Positions 44,134 to 51,807 of a stretch of 64,000 bases of DNA are shown here, one piece after another (positions within the stretch are counted from its first letter, which is position 1; the number at the start of each line of letters is the position of its first letter). The stretch is from an uncultured bacterium (lineage in GTDB: Bacteria; Bacillota; Clostridia; Lachnospirales; Lachnospiraceae): positions 16,748 to 80,747 of the forward strand of contig CANCXX010000021.1 in assembly GCA_947381965.1 (NCBI GenBank), written 5' to 3'. The position numbers and the translations under genes are program-made. The notes below the pieces were generated by a model. The model did not search any database. It had not been told where the DNA came from and worked only from the letters and a program-made list of their open reading frames with translations.

Positions 44134-44829
44134 ATGATAATAAGAAACAAAGGAAAAAGGCTTAGCGGTTTTTTTGAAGATTATGTGGTATTCGATCTTG
44201 AGACAACAGGAATTAACCCGGAAAGGGATGCAATAATTGAAATATCTGCTATAAAGGTGTGCGGACATAAAATTGTGGAAGAATATACAACTCTGGTAAA
44301 TCCCCAGAGGCCTATTCCTGCCGGGGCTTCTGCAATAAATGGAATTACAGACAACATGGTGACAGATGCGCCGGATATTAAAACGGCTATTGCAGGTTTT
44401 CTGGCATTTGCTGAAAATAAGGTATTGGTAGGTCATAATATACATACCTTTGACATGAATTTTGCATATGATGCGGCATGGGAATTTCTTGGACATGAGC
44501 TTAGTAACGATTATGTGGACACGCTTTATATGGCAAGAAGATGTCTGCCCAAACTGCCTCACCATAAGCTGACAGATATTTCGGAGTATTTTCATATTGA
44601 AACCAAGGGAGCACACAGAGCATTGGCAGATTGCATCATGAATCAGAAGTGCTACGAAGAGATGGGAAAAATATTAAAAAATACAGAAAGTAATGAGGAA
44701 ACGGACCTGCAGTGTCCTAAATGCGGAGGAAATCTGGTAAAGAGAAAAGGAAGATATGGTTATTTTTATGGCTGTGAAGAATTTCCAAGGTGTCGGTTTA
44801 CAAAAAATATAAAGGAAACAGAAAAATAA
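44134..44829 (+). CDS. DnaQ-like 3'-5' exonuclease with C-terminal topoisomerase-type zinc finger
   Basis: 231 residues. DEDDh exonuclease: 'VVFDLETTG' (D21, E23), 'LVGHNIHTFDMNF', 'GAHRALADC'. From about residue 188 a four-Cys zinc ribbon 'CPKCGGNLVKRKGRYG' and 'CEEFPRCRF' resembles the C-terminal fingers of topoisomerase I. The nuclease probably degrades or edits single-stranded ends, guided by the finger. A separate proofreading enzyme, not part of a PolC gene. Confidence 0.88.
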   Translation: MIIRNKGKRLSGFFEDYVVFDLETTGINPERDAIIEISAIKVCGHKIVEEYTTLVNPQRPIPAGASAINGITDNMVTDAPDIKTAIAGFLAFAENKVLVGHNIHTFDMNFAYDAAWEFLGHELSNDYVDTLYMARRCLPKLPHHKLTDISEYFHIETKGAHRALADCIMNQKCYEEMGKILKNTESNEETDLQCPKCGGNLVKRKGRYGYFYGCEEFPRCRFTKNIKETEK

Positions 44830-44834
44830 AGCAG

Positions 44835-44870
44835 TGTCCGCAGAAAAACAGTTTCTGCGGGCAATTATTT
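44835..44870. terminator. Hairpin between convergent genes
   Basis: TCCGCAGAAA/TTTCTGCGGG arms (44837-44846, 44852-44861) followed by A/T-rich sequence. Confidence 0.55.
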
Positions 44871-45524
44871 ATCAGGCTCTTTGCTATTTTTTTCTTTTCC
44901 TTTTGCCGTGGCTTTGGAGCTGCCTTTGGCAGTTGCAGTCTTAAAGCTGTCAATCATCTTTTCGATAAGAAGTTTTTTTACATAAACATCATAACTGAGC
45001 ATGGAAATAAAGGAAAACAATTGTAATATTTCCTTGTCACTTTCCGGAGCATTTTGGAACGTTTGCTGGGAAATAGAAAATTTTTTAATGATATCATCCT
45101 TAAGAGTAATAATTTCGTCTGTCTCCAGACTGAATACTTCTTCATAAATAGCGCTTAAGTCAAGTTCTTTGCTTGTATGAAAGTATTTTTCTGTGAGAGG
45201 GGTTAATAGAGTCCTTATATCACCAATGGATAGAATACCTTTATAGTAGTAAATAAATATAAGCAGAAGAATATGCTCCTTGCTGTATTTCTTCTTAACC
45301 GGAGGAGGAAGCAGGTCATTTTTGGCATAATTATTAATCATGGTTTTGGTTAGTATTTTGTCCTCTTCCGGGTTTCTGGTAGTGCTTCTTAACCGTTTTT
45401 CCATAAATGTTGTTACCTGATCCATATATAGGTCAATATTAGGGATGTCTTCTGCCTGAATATGTTGTATTCTTCCCAGGCTTTCAATGATACTGTTGAG
45501 CAAATTTTCTCTGTCAATTGTCAT
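44865..45524 (-). CDS. DUF1836 family protein
   Basis: 219 residues from the ATG at 45524 (GGCAGGTG site). The N-terminal region 'LTKTMINNYAKNDLLPPPVKKKYSKEHILLLIFIYYYKGILS' is the DUF1836 signature and looks MerR-like. C-terminal helical part and a Lys/Ala tail. Possibly a transcription regulator; target unknown. Confidence 0.85.
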   Translation of the reverse strand: MTIDRENLLNSIIESLGRIQHIQAEDIPNIDLYMDQVTTFMEKRLRSTTRNPEEDKILTKTMINNYAKNDLLPPPVKKKYSKEHILLLIFIYYYKGILSIGDIRTLLTPLTEKYFHTSKELDLSAIYEEVFSLETDEIITLKDDIIKKFSISQQTFQNAPESDKEILQLFSFISMLSYDVYVKKLLIEKMIDSFKTATAKGSSKATAKGKEKNSKEPDK

Positions 45525-45660
45525 ATATACACCTGCCTTGTTTTTTGTTATAGTAACTATTATATAGTATTTAAAACCACATGACAAGTTTCAATTAATT
45601 TTATCAGTTAGATTGTTACAATATAAAATAGAGTATTTTTATGGATTGAAGGTGAATAAT

Positions 45661-46323
45661 TTGAAAAAAACATTGTTTGCTGGTGCATTTCCATTTTGGA
45701 ATAAGCTTACTGATGATGAACGGGACAGATTAATAAATGAAAGTATTGAAGTCGTATATAATAAAGGAGATTCTATACATCATTCTGATATGGAATGTAA
45801 GGGAATAATTGTTGTGCTATTAGGAAGACTAAGAATTTATATGCTATCTGAGGAGGGAAGAGAAGTTACGCTTTTCTATATATATGCAGGAGACAGTTGC
45901 GTTCTTTCTGCATCATGCCTGCTGGAAACAATTGAGTTTGAAATTATAATTGAACCAGTTGATGATGTCCGTTCAATTATTATTCCAACAGCAGTGGTAC
46001 ATCCAATTATGGAAAATAATCTGCATATGGAGCTTTATATGTATAAAAAAGCAACAGAGCGTTTCTCGGATGTGATGTGGACAATACAACAGATTTTATT
46101 TATGGGAGCGGATAAACGGGTTGCTATTTTCTTATGGGATGAAATGCTCCGGCAGAAACAACAAGTGCTGAAAATTACTCATGATGAGATTGCAAAAAAC
46201 ATTGGCAGTGCAAGAGAAGTGGTGACAAAAATACTAAAGTATTTTGTCAGAGATGGAATTATAATCATGAGCAGGGGAAAAATAGAAATTGTAAACAAGA
46301 CAAAGCTTCAAAAGCTTTTATAA
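45661..46323 (+). CDS. Crp/Fnr-family transcription regulator
   Basis: 220 residues from TTG at 45661 with GAAGGTG six bases upstream; the only nearby ATG is out of frame. Cyclic-nucleotide-like beta roll with 'GDSCVLSASCLL' (two Cys, as in a Clostridia subgroup that may sense redox or a ligand), then a C-terminal HTH 'ITHDEIAKNIGSAREVVTKILKYF'. The divergent DUF1836 gene and the downstream repeat-protein gene are possible targets; a fitting operator lies before the latter. Confidence 0.88.
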   Translation: MKKTLFAGAFPFWNKLTDDERDRLINESIEVVYNKGDSIHHSDMECKGIIVVLLGRLRIYMLSEEGREVTLFYIYAGDSCVLSASCLLETIEFEIIIEPVDDVRSIIIPTAVVHPIMENNLHMELYMYKKATERFSDVMWTIQQILFMGADKRVAIFLWDEMLRQKQQVLKITHDEIAKNIGSAREVVTKILKYFVRDGIIIMSRGKIEIVNKTKLQKLL

Positions 46324-46346
46324 TTGAAGTTTTATAAAATGTTCTG

Positions 46347-46388
46347 TGTAACTTGATTACATACAAAAAACATCTTTCGTGATAAAAT
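46347..46388 (+). promoter_or_regulatory. Crp/Fnr-type operator and -10 of the repeat-protein gene
   Basis: TGTAA-CTTGA-TTACA inverted repeat at 46347-46361, and TAAAAT at 46383-46388, with no good -35. The inferred start near 46395 places the operator centre at about -41, as in class II Crp/Fnr activation. The regulator gene ends just upstream. Confidence 0.6.
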
Positions 46389-46422
46389 ATAAAATCTAAT
46401 AATAAAAAGGAGGATTGGAGTC

Positions 46423-46878
46423 ATGAAGCGCAGGTTAGCTATACTAACAGGGGCAATTACATTTATAACAATATTGAGCACAGGGGGAACAACCGCATAT
46501 GCTGCTCCAGTACAAGCAGCAGGCTGCGTTGCTTTTGTGGATGAGAATGGAGATGGTATTTGTGACAGCTGCGGAGTTTGTGTTGGATTTGTGGATGAAG
46601 ATGGAGACGGTATCTGTGACAACTGGAATGTAAATGCAGGAACAGGCTACGGATGTGGAGCCGGATTTGTGGATGAAGATGGAGACGGCATCTGTGATAA
46701 CTGGAATGTAAATGCAGGAACAGGCTGCGGATATGGAATCGGATATGTGGATGAGAATGGAGATGGCATCTGTGACAATTGGAATGCAAATGCAGGATGG
46801 GGACGCGGATACGGTAGAAGAAATGGCTGTGGAAGAAATGGCAGAGGAAATGGCTGCGGAAGAGGTGGCAGATGGTAA
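46423..46878 (+). CDS. Secreted protein with calcium-loop repeats (DxDxDG)
   Basis: 151 residues. Signal peptide (about 1-28, cut near 'AYA'), then four repeats with core 'FVDENGDGICD' or 'FVDEDGDGICD', the later ones 26 residues long with 'NWNVNAGTG' linkers, then a Gly/Arg/Asn-rich tail. Acidic residues at 1, 3, 5 and 9 fit Ca2+ loops of the EF-hand/thrombospondin-3 type; each repeat also has a Cys. GGAGG site. It is expected to be exported; function unknown. Confidence 0.8.
   Translation: MKRRLAILTGAITFITILSTGGTTAYAAPVQAAGCVAFVDENGDGICDSCGVCVGFVDEDGDGICDNWNVNAGTGYGCGAGFVDEDGDGICDNWNVNAGTGCGYGIGYVDENGDGICDNWNANAGWGRGYGRRNGCGRNGRGNGCGRGGRW
46531..46800 (+). repeat. Tandem 78-bp coding repeats
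   Basis: Full units start at 46585, 46663 and 46741 with near-identical DNA; a shorter 54-bp unit precedes them. Such high DNA identity implies recent expansion or ongoing homogenisation. Confidence 0.85.
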
Positions 46879-46929
46879 TTAATTTAGCGCTGTCTGTGTA
46901 AACATACTTTAAAAAATTTATGACACTGA

Positions 46930-46967
46930 GCAGGAAAGCTGACAGAAAAAGGTTTCCTGCTTTTTTT
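46930..46967 (+). terminator. Terminator after the repeat-protein gene
   Basis: GCAGGAAA/TTTCCTGC arms (46930-46937, 46953-46960) and seven T. Confidence 0.8.
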
Positions 46968-47084
46968 GCGTATACAGGAAGAAAAAATAAAAATTTTTTA
47001 ATATGTGAAGATAATCTAAAAGATGACTCGTTATAGATAGTGAAAGTAAGAAAGACAGAAAGCGAGGTGGAAAAAATAAATACC

Positions 47085-47609
47085 ATGGTAAATATGGAAG
47101 TCTGTACAGAGAGCAGACTTGCAGAACTGATTGACAGGTATGATAAACTTGTTTTTTCCATCTGCTATAAACTGACTGGCGACTACTTTACTTCGGAGGA
47201 TTTAATGCAGGAAACATTTTTATCTGCTTTCCAAAAATATGATACCTTTGATGGGAGTAATGAAAAGGCATGGATATGCAGGATTGCCACTAATAAAAGC
47301 ATTGATTATATGCGTAGCGCCAGTCGGCGCAGTGTGCCCACAGAAGCTGGTTTTTTTGAAATGGAGGTTGAACAGAGAGGGTCCCCGGAAGAAATTTGTA
47401 TGGAAGAGGAGATTAAGGAACAGCTGAATAAGCGGTGTGAACAGTTAAAACCCCCTTATAATGAGGTGGCAAGAGCATACTATCTGGAAGAGATGAATCC
47501 AAAGGAAATTGCCATAAAGCAAAAAAAAAGTGTTAAAACAATCCAAACCCAAATTTACAGGGCAAGGGAGATGCTTAAGAAAATGTACGGAAAGGAGGAA
47601 CCGACATGA
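47085..47609 (+). CDS. ECF-type RNA polymerase sigma factor
   Basis: 174 residues from the ATG at 47085; the frame is open to a GTG at 47040, and AGGTGG lies 14 bases before the ATG, so the start is uncertain. Sigma region 2 'LTGDYFTSEDLMQETFLSAFQKYDTF' and region 4 'YYLEEMNPKEIAIKQKKSVKTIQTQIYRAREMLKK' are clear. Its stop overlaps the next start (ATGA), so it is coupled to the membrane protein behind it, a usual sigma/anti-sigma arrangement. Confidence 0.9.
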   Translation: MVNMEVCTESRLAELIDRYDKLVFSICYKLTGDYFTSEDLMQETFLSAFQKYDTFDGSNEKAWICRIATNKSIDYMRSASRRSVPTEAGFFEMEVEQRGSPEEICMEEEIKEQLNKRCEQLKPPYNEVARAYYLEEMNPKEIAIKQKKSVKTIQTQIYRAREMLKKMYGKEEPT

Positions 47610-48070
47610 ATAACTACCCGACAGATGAAGAATTGGAATTTTTTATCAGGCAGATGGAAGAACAGGAATTGTATGCACCAAAGCATATGAAGGAACAAAT
47701 TTTAAACCGTGCATTTCCCAATCCAATCAAAGAGGCATTGCCCGATTCCGGGGGCGGAGGAAAGACGGTTCAATTTTTGGCATATCGTCTTAAGATTATA
47801 GCAGGAATGGCAGCGGCTGTTTTGATGCTTGTGATTTTGCCTATGCAGGGAAGAGACTGGCAGGATCAGGATAAAACACAGGAACGGAAACTGCTGGATA
47901 TTTGGGAACAGGAGATGGAGCAGAAAGATACGATAGATATTAATAATATGCTAAATGAGGGAACAAGGAAGGTCAGCAGAAAGATGAATGCCTGGCTGGA
48001 AGGAATGAACAATTTGTGGAACCGTAGTTTATTTGACAAAAAAGATGGAGGTTATATTTATGAAAACTAA
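47606..48070 (+). CDS. Probable anti-sigma factor
   Basis: 154 residues: a cytosolic N-terminal part (about 1-68), one membrane segment ('IIAGMAAAVLMLVILPM'), and an outside region of about 65 residues. No zinc-anti-sigma Cys/His motif. The single-pass layout and the ATGA overlap with the sigma gene support an anti-sigma role by context. Confidence 0.65.
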   Translation: MNNYPTDEELEFFIRQMEEQELYAPKHMKEQILNRAFPNPIKEALPDSGGGGKTVQFLAYRLKIIAGMAAAVLMLVILPMQGRDWQDQDKTQERKLLDIWEQEMEQKDTIDINNMLNEGTRKVSRKMNAWLEGMNNLWNRSLFDKKDGGYIYEN

Positions 48071-48671
48071 GAAGAAAAGCAGATTTTTAACATTTTTCTT
48101 TTCCTGTATTCCGGGAGGAGGAGAAATGTATATGGGATTTATGAAAACAGGAATAAGTCTGATGCTCCTGTTTGCTCTTACCATTATTGTCTCTTCATGG
48201 ACCAATCAGGGTGCACTTGCAGCCTTCTGTGTTGTGGAATGGTTTTACAGCTTTTTCTATGCAAATCACCTTGCAAGTCTGGATGATGAAGAGTTTTATC
48301 AGGTGAAGGACACGTATCTTTTCGGGCTGGACAGTATACCAGGCATAAAAGGATTAGTAGAAAAACATTATAATCTGGTGGCGTGTGGTCTGATTTTTAT
48401 TGGTGCCTGTTTTTTGTGGAATTCGGTGGCAGACCTTTTATATGATTTGCTTCCAAATGGATATCGGTTTGTTGCAAGAGTGATGTGGAGAATTGGAAAT
48501 TATGTTCCAAGTCTTTTAATGGGTCTGGCAGTTATTGCATTGGGGATGAAAATGATTAGCGGTAAAAAGATTGTGGAGGACTCTTTTGATAAACATTTAA
48601 AAAAACAGGAAACTGAAGATAAGATTGTGGATGTTGTATATAAGGATGAAGCAGAGCAGGAGGAAAAGTGA
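48060..48671 (+). CDS. Multi-pass membrane protein of the sigma operon
   Basis: 203 residues from the ATG at 48060 (GGAGG site inside the previous gene). The N-terminal 'CIPGGGEMYMGFMKTG' resembles the TM2-domain turn. About four membrane segments and a charged cytosolic tail. It overlaps both neighbours. Function unknown; probably part of the envelope response. Confidence 0.75.
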   Translation: MKTKKKSRFLTFFFSCIPGGGEMYMGFMKTGISLMLLFALTIIVSSWTNQGALAAFCVVEWFYSFFYANHLASLDDEEFYQVKDTYLFGLDSIPGIKGLVEKHYNLVACGLIFIGACFLWNSVADLLYDLLPNGYRFVARVMWRIGNYVPSLLMGLAVIALGMKMISGKKIVEDSFDKHLKKQETEDKIVDVVYKDEAEQEEK

Positions 48672-49018
48672 TGGATAAACAGACAATCAGAATACACAGA
48701 GTAGGTTCTGTTACTTTTGGGATGGTGCTGGTTGTGACAGGAGTGATATTTCTTATCCATGTATTCCTGCCAGGGCTGGATTACCGGATTGTCTGTCACT
48801 TCTGGCCGCTGGTACTGATATTATTAGGAATAGAGGTGCTCCTTGGCAGCAGACAAAAATCCTTTGAGATAAGAGGCGAAAATGGAAAACTTCTGGAAGA
48901 AAACAGGGTGGTATATGATGTGGCGGCTATTGTATTAACGATTGTACTAACTTTGTTCTCTATGGTCATGGGTATTTTAGAATGGGAATTTACCCATTCT
49001 GGATGGTATATATATTGA
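48671..49018 (+). CDS. Small membrane protein (LiaF-like N-terminal type)
   Basis: 115 residues, about three membrane segments, with 'FWPLVLILLGIEVLLGSRQK', the pattern found in DUF5668/LiaF-type proteins. Its ATG shares one base with the previous stop. Last gene of the sigma operon. Confidence 0.7.
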   Translation: MDKQTIRIHRVGSVTFGMVLVVTGVIFLIHVFLPGLDYRIVCHFWPLVLILLGIEVLLGSRQKSFEIRGENGKLLEENRVVYDVAAIVLTIVLTLFSMVMGILEWEFTHSGWYIY

Positions 49019-49024
49019 AGGCAT

Positions 49025-49070
49025 AACAGGCCGGAGCGTGTAAATCTGCTCTGGCCTGTTTAATGGTTTT
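49025..49070 (+). terminator. Terminator of the sigma operon
   Basis: AACAGGCCGGAGC/GCTCTGGCCTGTT stem (one G-U pair) with a T-rich tail. Confidence 0.75.
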
Positions 49071-49084
49071 TAAATGACGAATCT

Positions 49085-49520
49085 TTATTTAATGGCGTCT
49101 TCTGCAAATTTGGTGGTGACTAAATCTTCATAGGGAACTCTTTTAGGCAGTTCACCTGCTTCCTCAAGTATATTTTGAAGAAGGGTAAATGCGTCTTCTT
49201 CAAAAATCAAATTTTCTTTCCAGGTATCCTGCTCATAGTAACGTGTGACAATGGTGGTAAGGGTTTCCAAGTCTGTCTCTTTGAATTGAGGCTGGATTAC
49301 CTTGGCAATTTCCTCCGGTGTGTGGCTGGACACATAGTCCATGCCTTTTTGCAGGGCGTTGGTAAAGGATTGGATGGTATCAGGGTTTTTGTCTATATAG
49401 CTTTTTTTAGCGCTGAAAGCAGTGTAGGGAACATAGCCGGAATCTTTTCCAAGAGAAGCTACCACATAGCCATCACCTTTGGATTCTAACGAGGTTGCAT
49501 GGGGTTCGAATTCAACTGTA
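49085..49520 (-). pseudogene. 3' remnant of an SsuA/ThiY-like substrate-binding protein gene
   Basis: The frame gives about 145 residues of the C-terminal half of an NMT1/SsuA-type binding protein: 'FEPHATSLESKGDGYVVASLG', 'SGYVPYTAFSAKKSYIDKNPD', and a final helical part. The N-terminal half and signal peptide are absent: similarity stops near 49520, just before the recombinase gene. The prophage has split the gene. The rest should lie beyond the phage's far end. A GTG at 49465 could start a short product, but it would be non-functional. Confidence 0.82.
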
Positions 49521-49544
49521 TAGTATAATTTACTACACCAATTT

Positions 49545-50900
49545 TTATATAAACTTAAACCCTTTGATTTTGTGGGTGTCAGGGTCTATATCTATACTTT
49601 TTATGACGCTTTTCCAGAAGGCGTTTTTGTGGGCGTTATCCAGTTTCTGGTACAGTTCCTTCCAGTTTCCGCTGAAAGTGTTTTTTAGTCGTTTGTAGGT
49701 TTCAAGGCTGGGGGTTCTGATATTGTCCTGGTATTGCTTTAGTTTTTCGGAAAGGGCGTCGTATTGCGAATCATAATATGCTTCGCTAATCCTACCCTTT
49801 TGAAACTGGATATTTAATCGGTCAATTTCCGCCTGTATGCCTGCAGAAGGATTCTTTCCGGACTTTGCTTTTGTGTCTGCCTTCAACATTGCCATTTCCA
49901 TTTCAAGCTGTTCCGGCACATGGGTAGTCATATATTCTTCCAAAATGTGTTCCGTAATGTTCGCGCCTCCGTGCCGGTTAAACTTATTTCCACAGCGGTA
50001 TTTGATATAAACACTTTCTCCACCGCATTTCAATTTATGTTTTTTCCTGTATCCGGTGTAATTGTTTCCGCATATGGGACACTTAATCAGGGAACTGAAT
50101 ATGTATGGAGGATATTTTCCATGCCGGACTTTGGACTGCGTAACTTCTCTGGCAAGTTTAAACTGCTCCAATGAAATGTATGGTTCACAGTAATTATAAT
50201 TGTCTTTATCTTTTCCGGCATAGGTTTCGTTTTTAAATAGCCGGTCTATTTTGTTAACAGAAGGTGACGCGTCTCCATATTTTTCATTCAGGTATGCGAT
50301 GGTACTTCGGATGGAGTAGCAGGTAAAATAGTGCTGGTAGGCGTCCTCTATGATGTGGGACACGTTTTCGTCTTTGACAAGACGGTTATTTACAACTTTA
50401 TACCCATAGCATGCACATTTGCCGCTGGTCACTTCCCCAATGGAACGCTTATAGTCAAGTACTGCTTTGATACGCTCGGAGGTTCGGTCGCATTCCGCCT
50501 GATTGACGGACAGCATAATATTAATAACCATCTGCCCATTGGCAGTGGAAGAGTCGTAATTTTCGTAAATAGTTTTCCAATAGCAGCCATGGGCCTGTAA
50601 AATTTCTTCTGTGATGTTATAGTCTTTAATATTGCGAAACCAGCGGTCAAGCTTTGTGACAAGAATCATATCTATTTTATTCTGCTTTACGTCTTCCAGA
50701 AGGGATAAAAGCCCCTTGCGGTATTTCATGGATTTACGGGCGGATATGCCTTCGTCCGCATAATATCCGGTAATACTGTAGTTGTTGGCATCCGCGTATT
50801 CTGTCAGGGCTTTTCGCTGTGCCGGGAGGGAAAGACCGTTTAAATGTTGTTCTTCTGTGGATACACGAATGTAGATAGCACATCTTAGTGGTTTAGGCAT
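49545..50900 (-). CDS. int: Large serine recombinase (phage integrase)
   Basis: 451 residues. Resolvase domain with catalytic Ser14 in 'IRVSTEEQ', 'DRWFRN', then the recombinase domain, a zinc ribbon ('CPICG' plus later Cys) and a coiled coil (about 340-400). It would integrate and excise the phage at short attachment sites. It is transcribed toward the phage/host junction, with its stop about 25-40 bases from it, the usual place for such integrases. Confidence 0.95.
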   Translation of the reverse strand: MPKPLRCAIYIRVSTEEQHLNGLSLPAQRKALTEYADANNYSITGYYADEGISARKSMKYRKGLLSLLEDVKQNKIDMILVTKLDRWFRNIKDYNITEEILQAHGCYWKTIYENYDSSTANGQMVINIMLSVNQAECDRTSERIKAVLDYKRSIGEVTSGKCACYGYKVVNNRLVKDENVSHIIEDAYQHYFTCYSIRSTIAYLNEKYGDASPSVNKIDRLFKNETYAGKDKDNYNYCEPYISLEQFKLAREVTQSKVRHGKYPPYIFSSLIKCPICGNNYTGYRKKHKLKCGGESVYIKYRCGNKFNRHGGANITEHILEEYMTTHVPEQLEMEMAMLKADTKAKSGKNPSAGIQAEIDRLNIQFQKGRISEAYYDSQYDALSEKLKQYQDNIRTPSLETYKRLKNTFSGNWKELYQKLDNAHKNAFWKSVIKSIDIDPDTHKIKGFKFI

Positions 50901-51002
50901 TATCGTATTTTCCTCCGTTATATTTTATGGCTTTTGGGGAATAAAAATAACAGCCGGCTCATTAGACATTTTCAGGCGGCTTCCGAAGATGATATAATAT
51001 TT

Positions 51003-51050
51003 TATTCCCGCAAGCAATGAGTCAAGTGGATGCGAAGCATCCATTTGACC
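51003..51050 (+). repeat. Dispersed 48-bp hairpin repeat, copy 2
   Basis: Counterpart of 6408-6455. Here the hairpin CAAGTGGATGC-GAA-GCATCCATTTG is nearly perfect. It lies inside the phage, between integrase and Uma2 genes. Confidence 0.7.
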
Positions 51051-51111
51051 GTAGAACATCATCTTCTGATGTATCTGAACGCCGTTTCGGTTGCTGCAGG
51101 GATGGTTTTTA

Positions 51112-51654
51112 TTATATTAATGCAGAAATACGGATGTTTAAATCTTCATAGATACATACAGGAATTTCATCATCAAAGCTGTACTGGTGAGTTCCTTTTT
51201 CATTTTCAAGGTCATAGACATTTATAATTCGTGTCCTGGGGTTTACGATCCAATATTCACGCACACCTGCAGAACGGTATTTGAAAAGCTTTATTCCATA
51301 ATCAATACGTTCTGTACTCGGTGAGACAATTTCAATAATCCAATCCGGCGCCCCGTTACACCCTTTGTCGTTCAATTTTTCTTTATCACATATTATGGAA
51401 ATATCAGGCTCCACATAATTCCTGTCATCTTTATTTAGAAAGACAGCGAAGGGAGCAGGGAATATCCTGCAGTTTCCACCCTTGGAACGAATATAATTTC
51501 CGATTGTGATGTTAAGCTCACTGACAAGCATCTGATGCCTGGTATTTGGCGGCGCCATATCATAAAGCTGCCCGTCAATCAGTTCTGCCCTCTGTCCATC
51601 TGGCAGGGCGTAAATATCTTTTATTGTATAAGTCTTTTCCTGTAATAATGCCAT
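51112..51654 (-). CDS. Uma2-family (DUF820) PD-(D/E)XK protein
   Basis: 180 residues. Uma2 pattern: 'AELIDGQLYDMAPPNTRHQ', 'EPDISIICD', 'PDWIIEIVSPST', 'REYWIVNP'. The family has a restriction-endonuclease fold with an Asp and 'E-x-V' core. Role unknown; such genes are often many copies in cyanobacteria and rarer in phages. GAAGGAG site. In this place it may be a lysogeny-expressed accessory gene. Confidence 0.85.
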   Translation of the reverse strand: MALLQEKTYTIKDIYALPDGQRAELIDGQLYDMAPPNTRHQMLVSELNITIGNYIRSKGGNCRIFPAPFAVFLNKDDRNYVEPDISIICDKEKLNDKGCNGAPDWIIEIVSPSTERIDYGIKLFKYRSAGVREYWIVNPRTRIINVYDLENEKGTHQYSFDDEIPVCIYEDLNIRISALI

Positions 51655-51807
51655 GAGTTTTCTCCTTCAAATTTAGTATCGCAGGGGAGCTTTAAAATAC
51701 AGTTATAAAAGGGAAGATTGCATCCCATAAAGTGTAGAAAATAAGAGTCCATGCAATGGCAGCCAATGAAAGAAATATCCCTATTAAAGAAACTTTCCTA
51801 TTTTGAT

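Noticed and set aside
46531-46800. CRISPR-like array
   Set aside because: Repeats are contiguous, in frame and code for protein; no unique spacers.
46463-47161. Minus-strand frame across the calcium-loop repeats
   Set aside because: His/Leu/Ser-rich shadow of the repeat gene, no ribosome site, crosses a terminator and the sigma gene.
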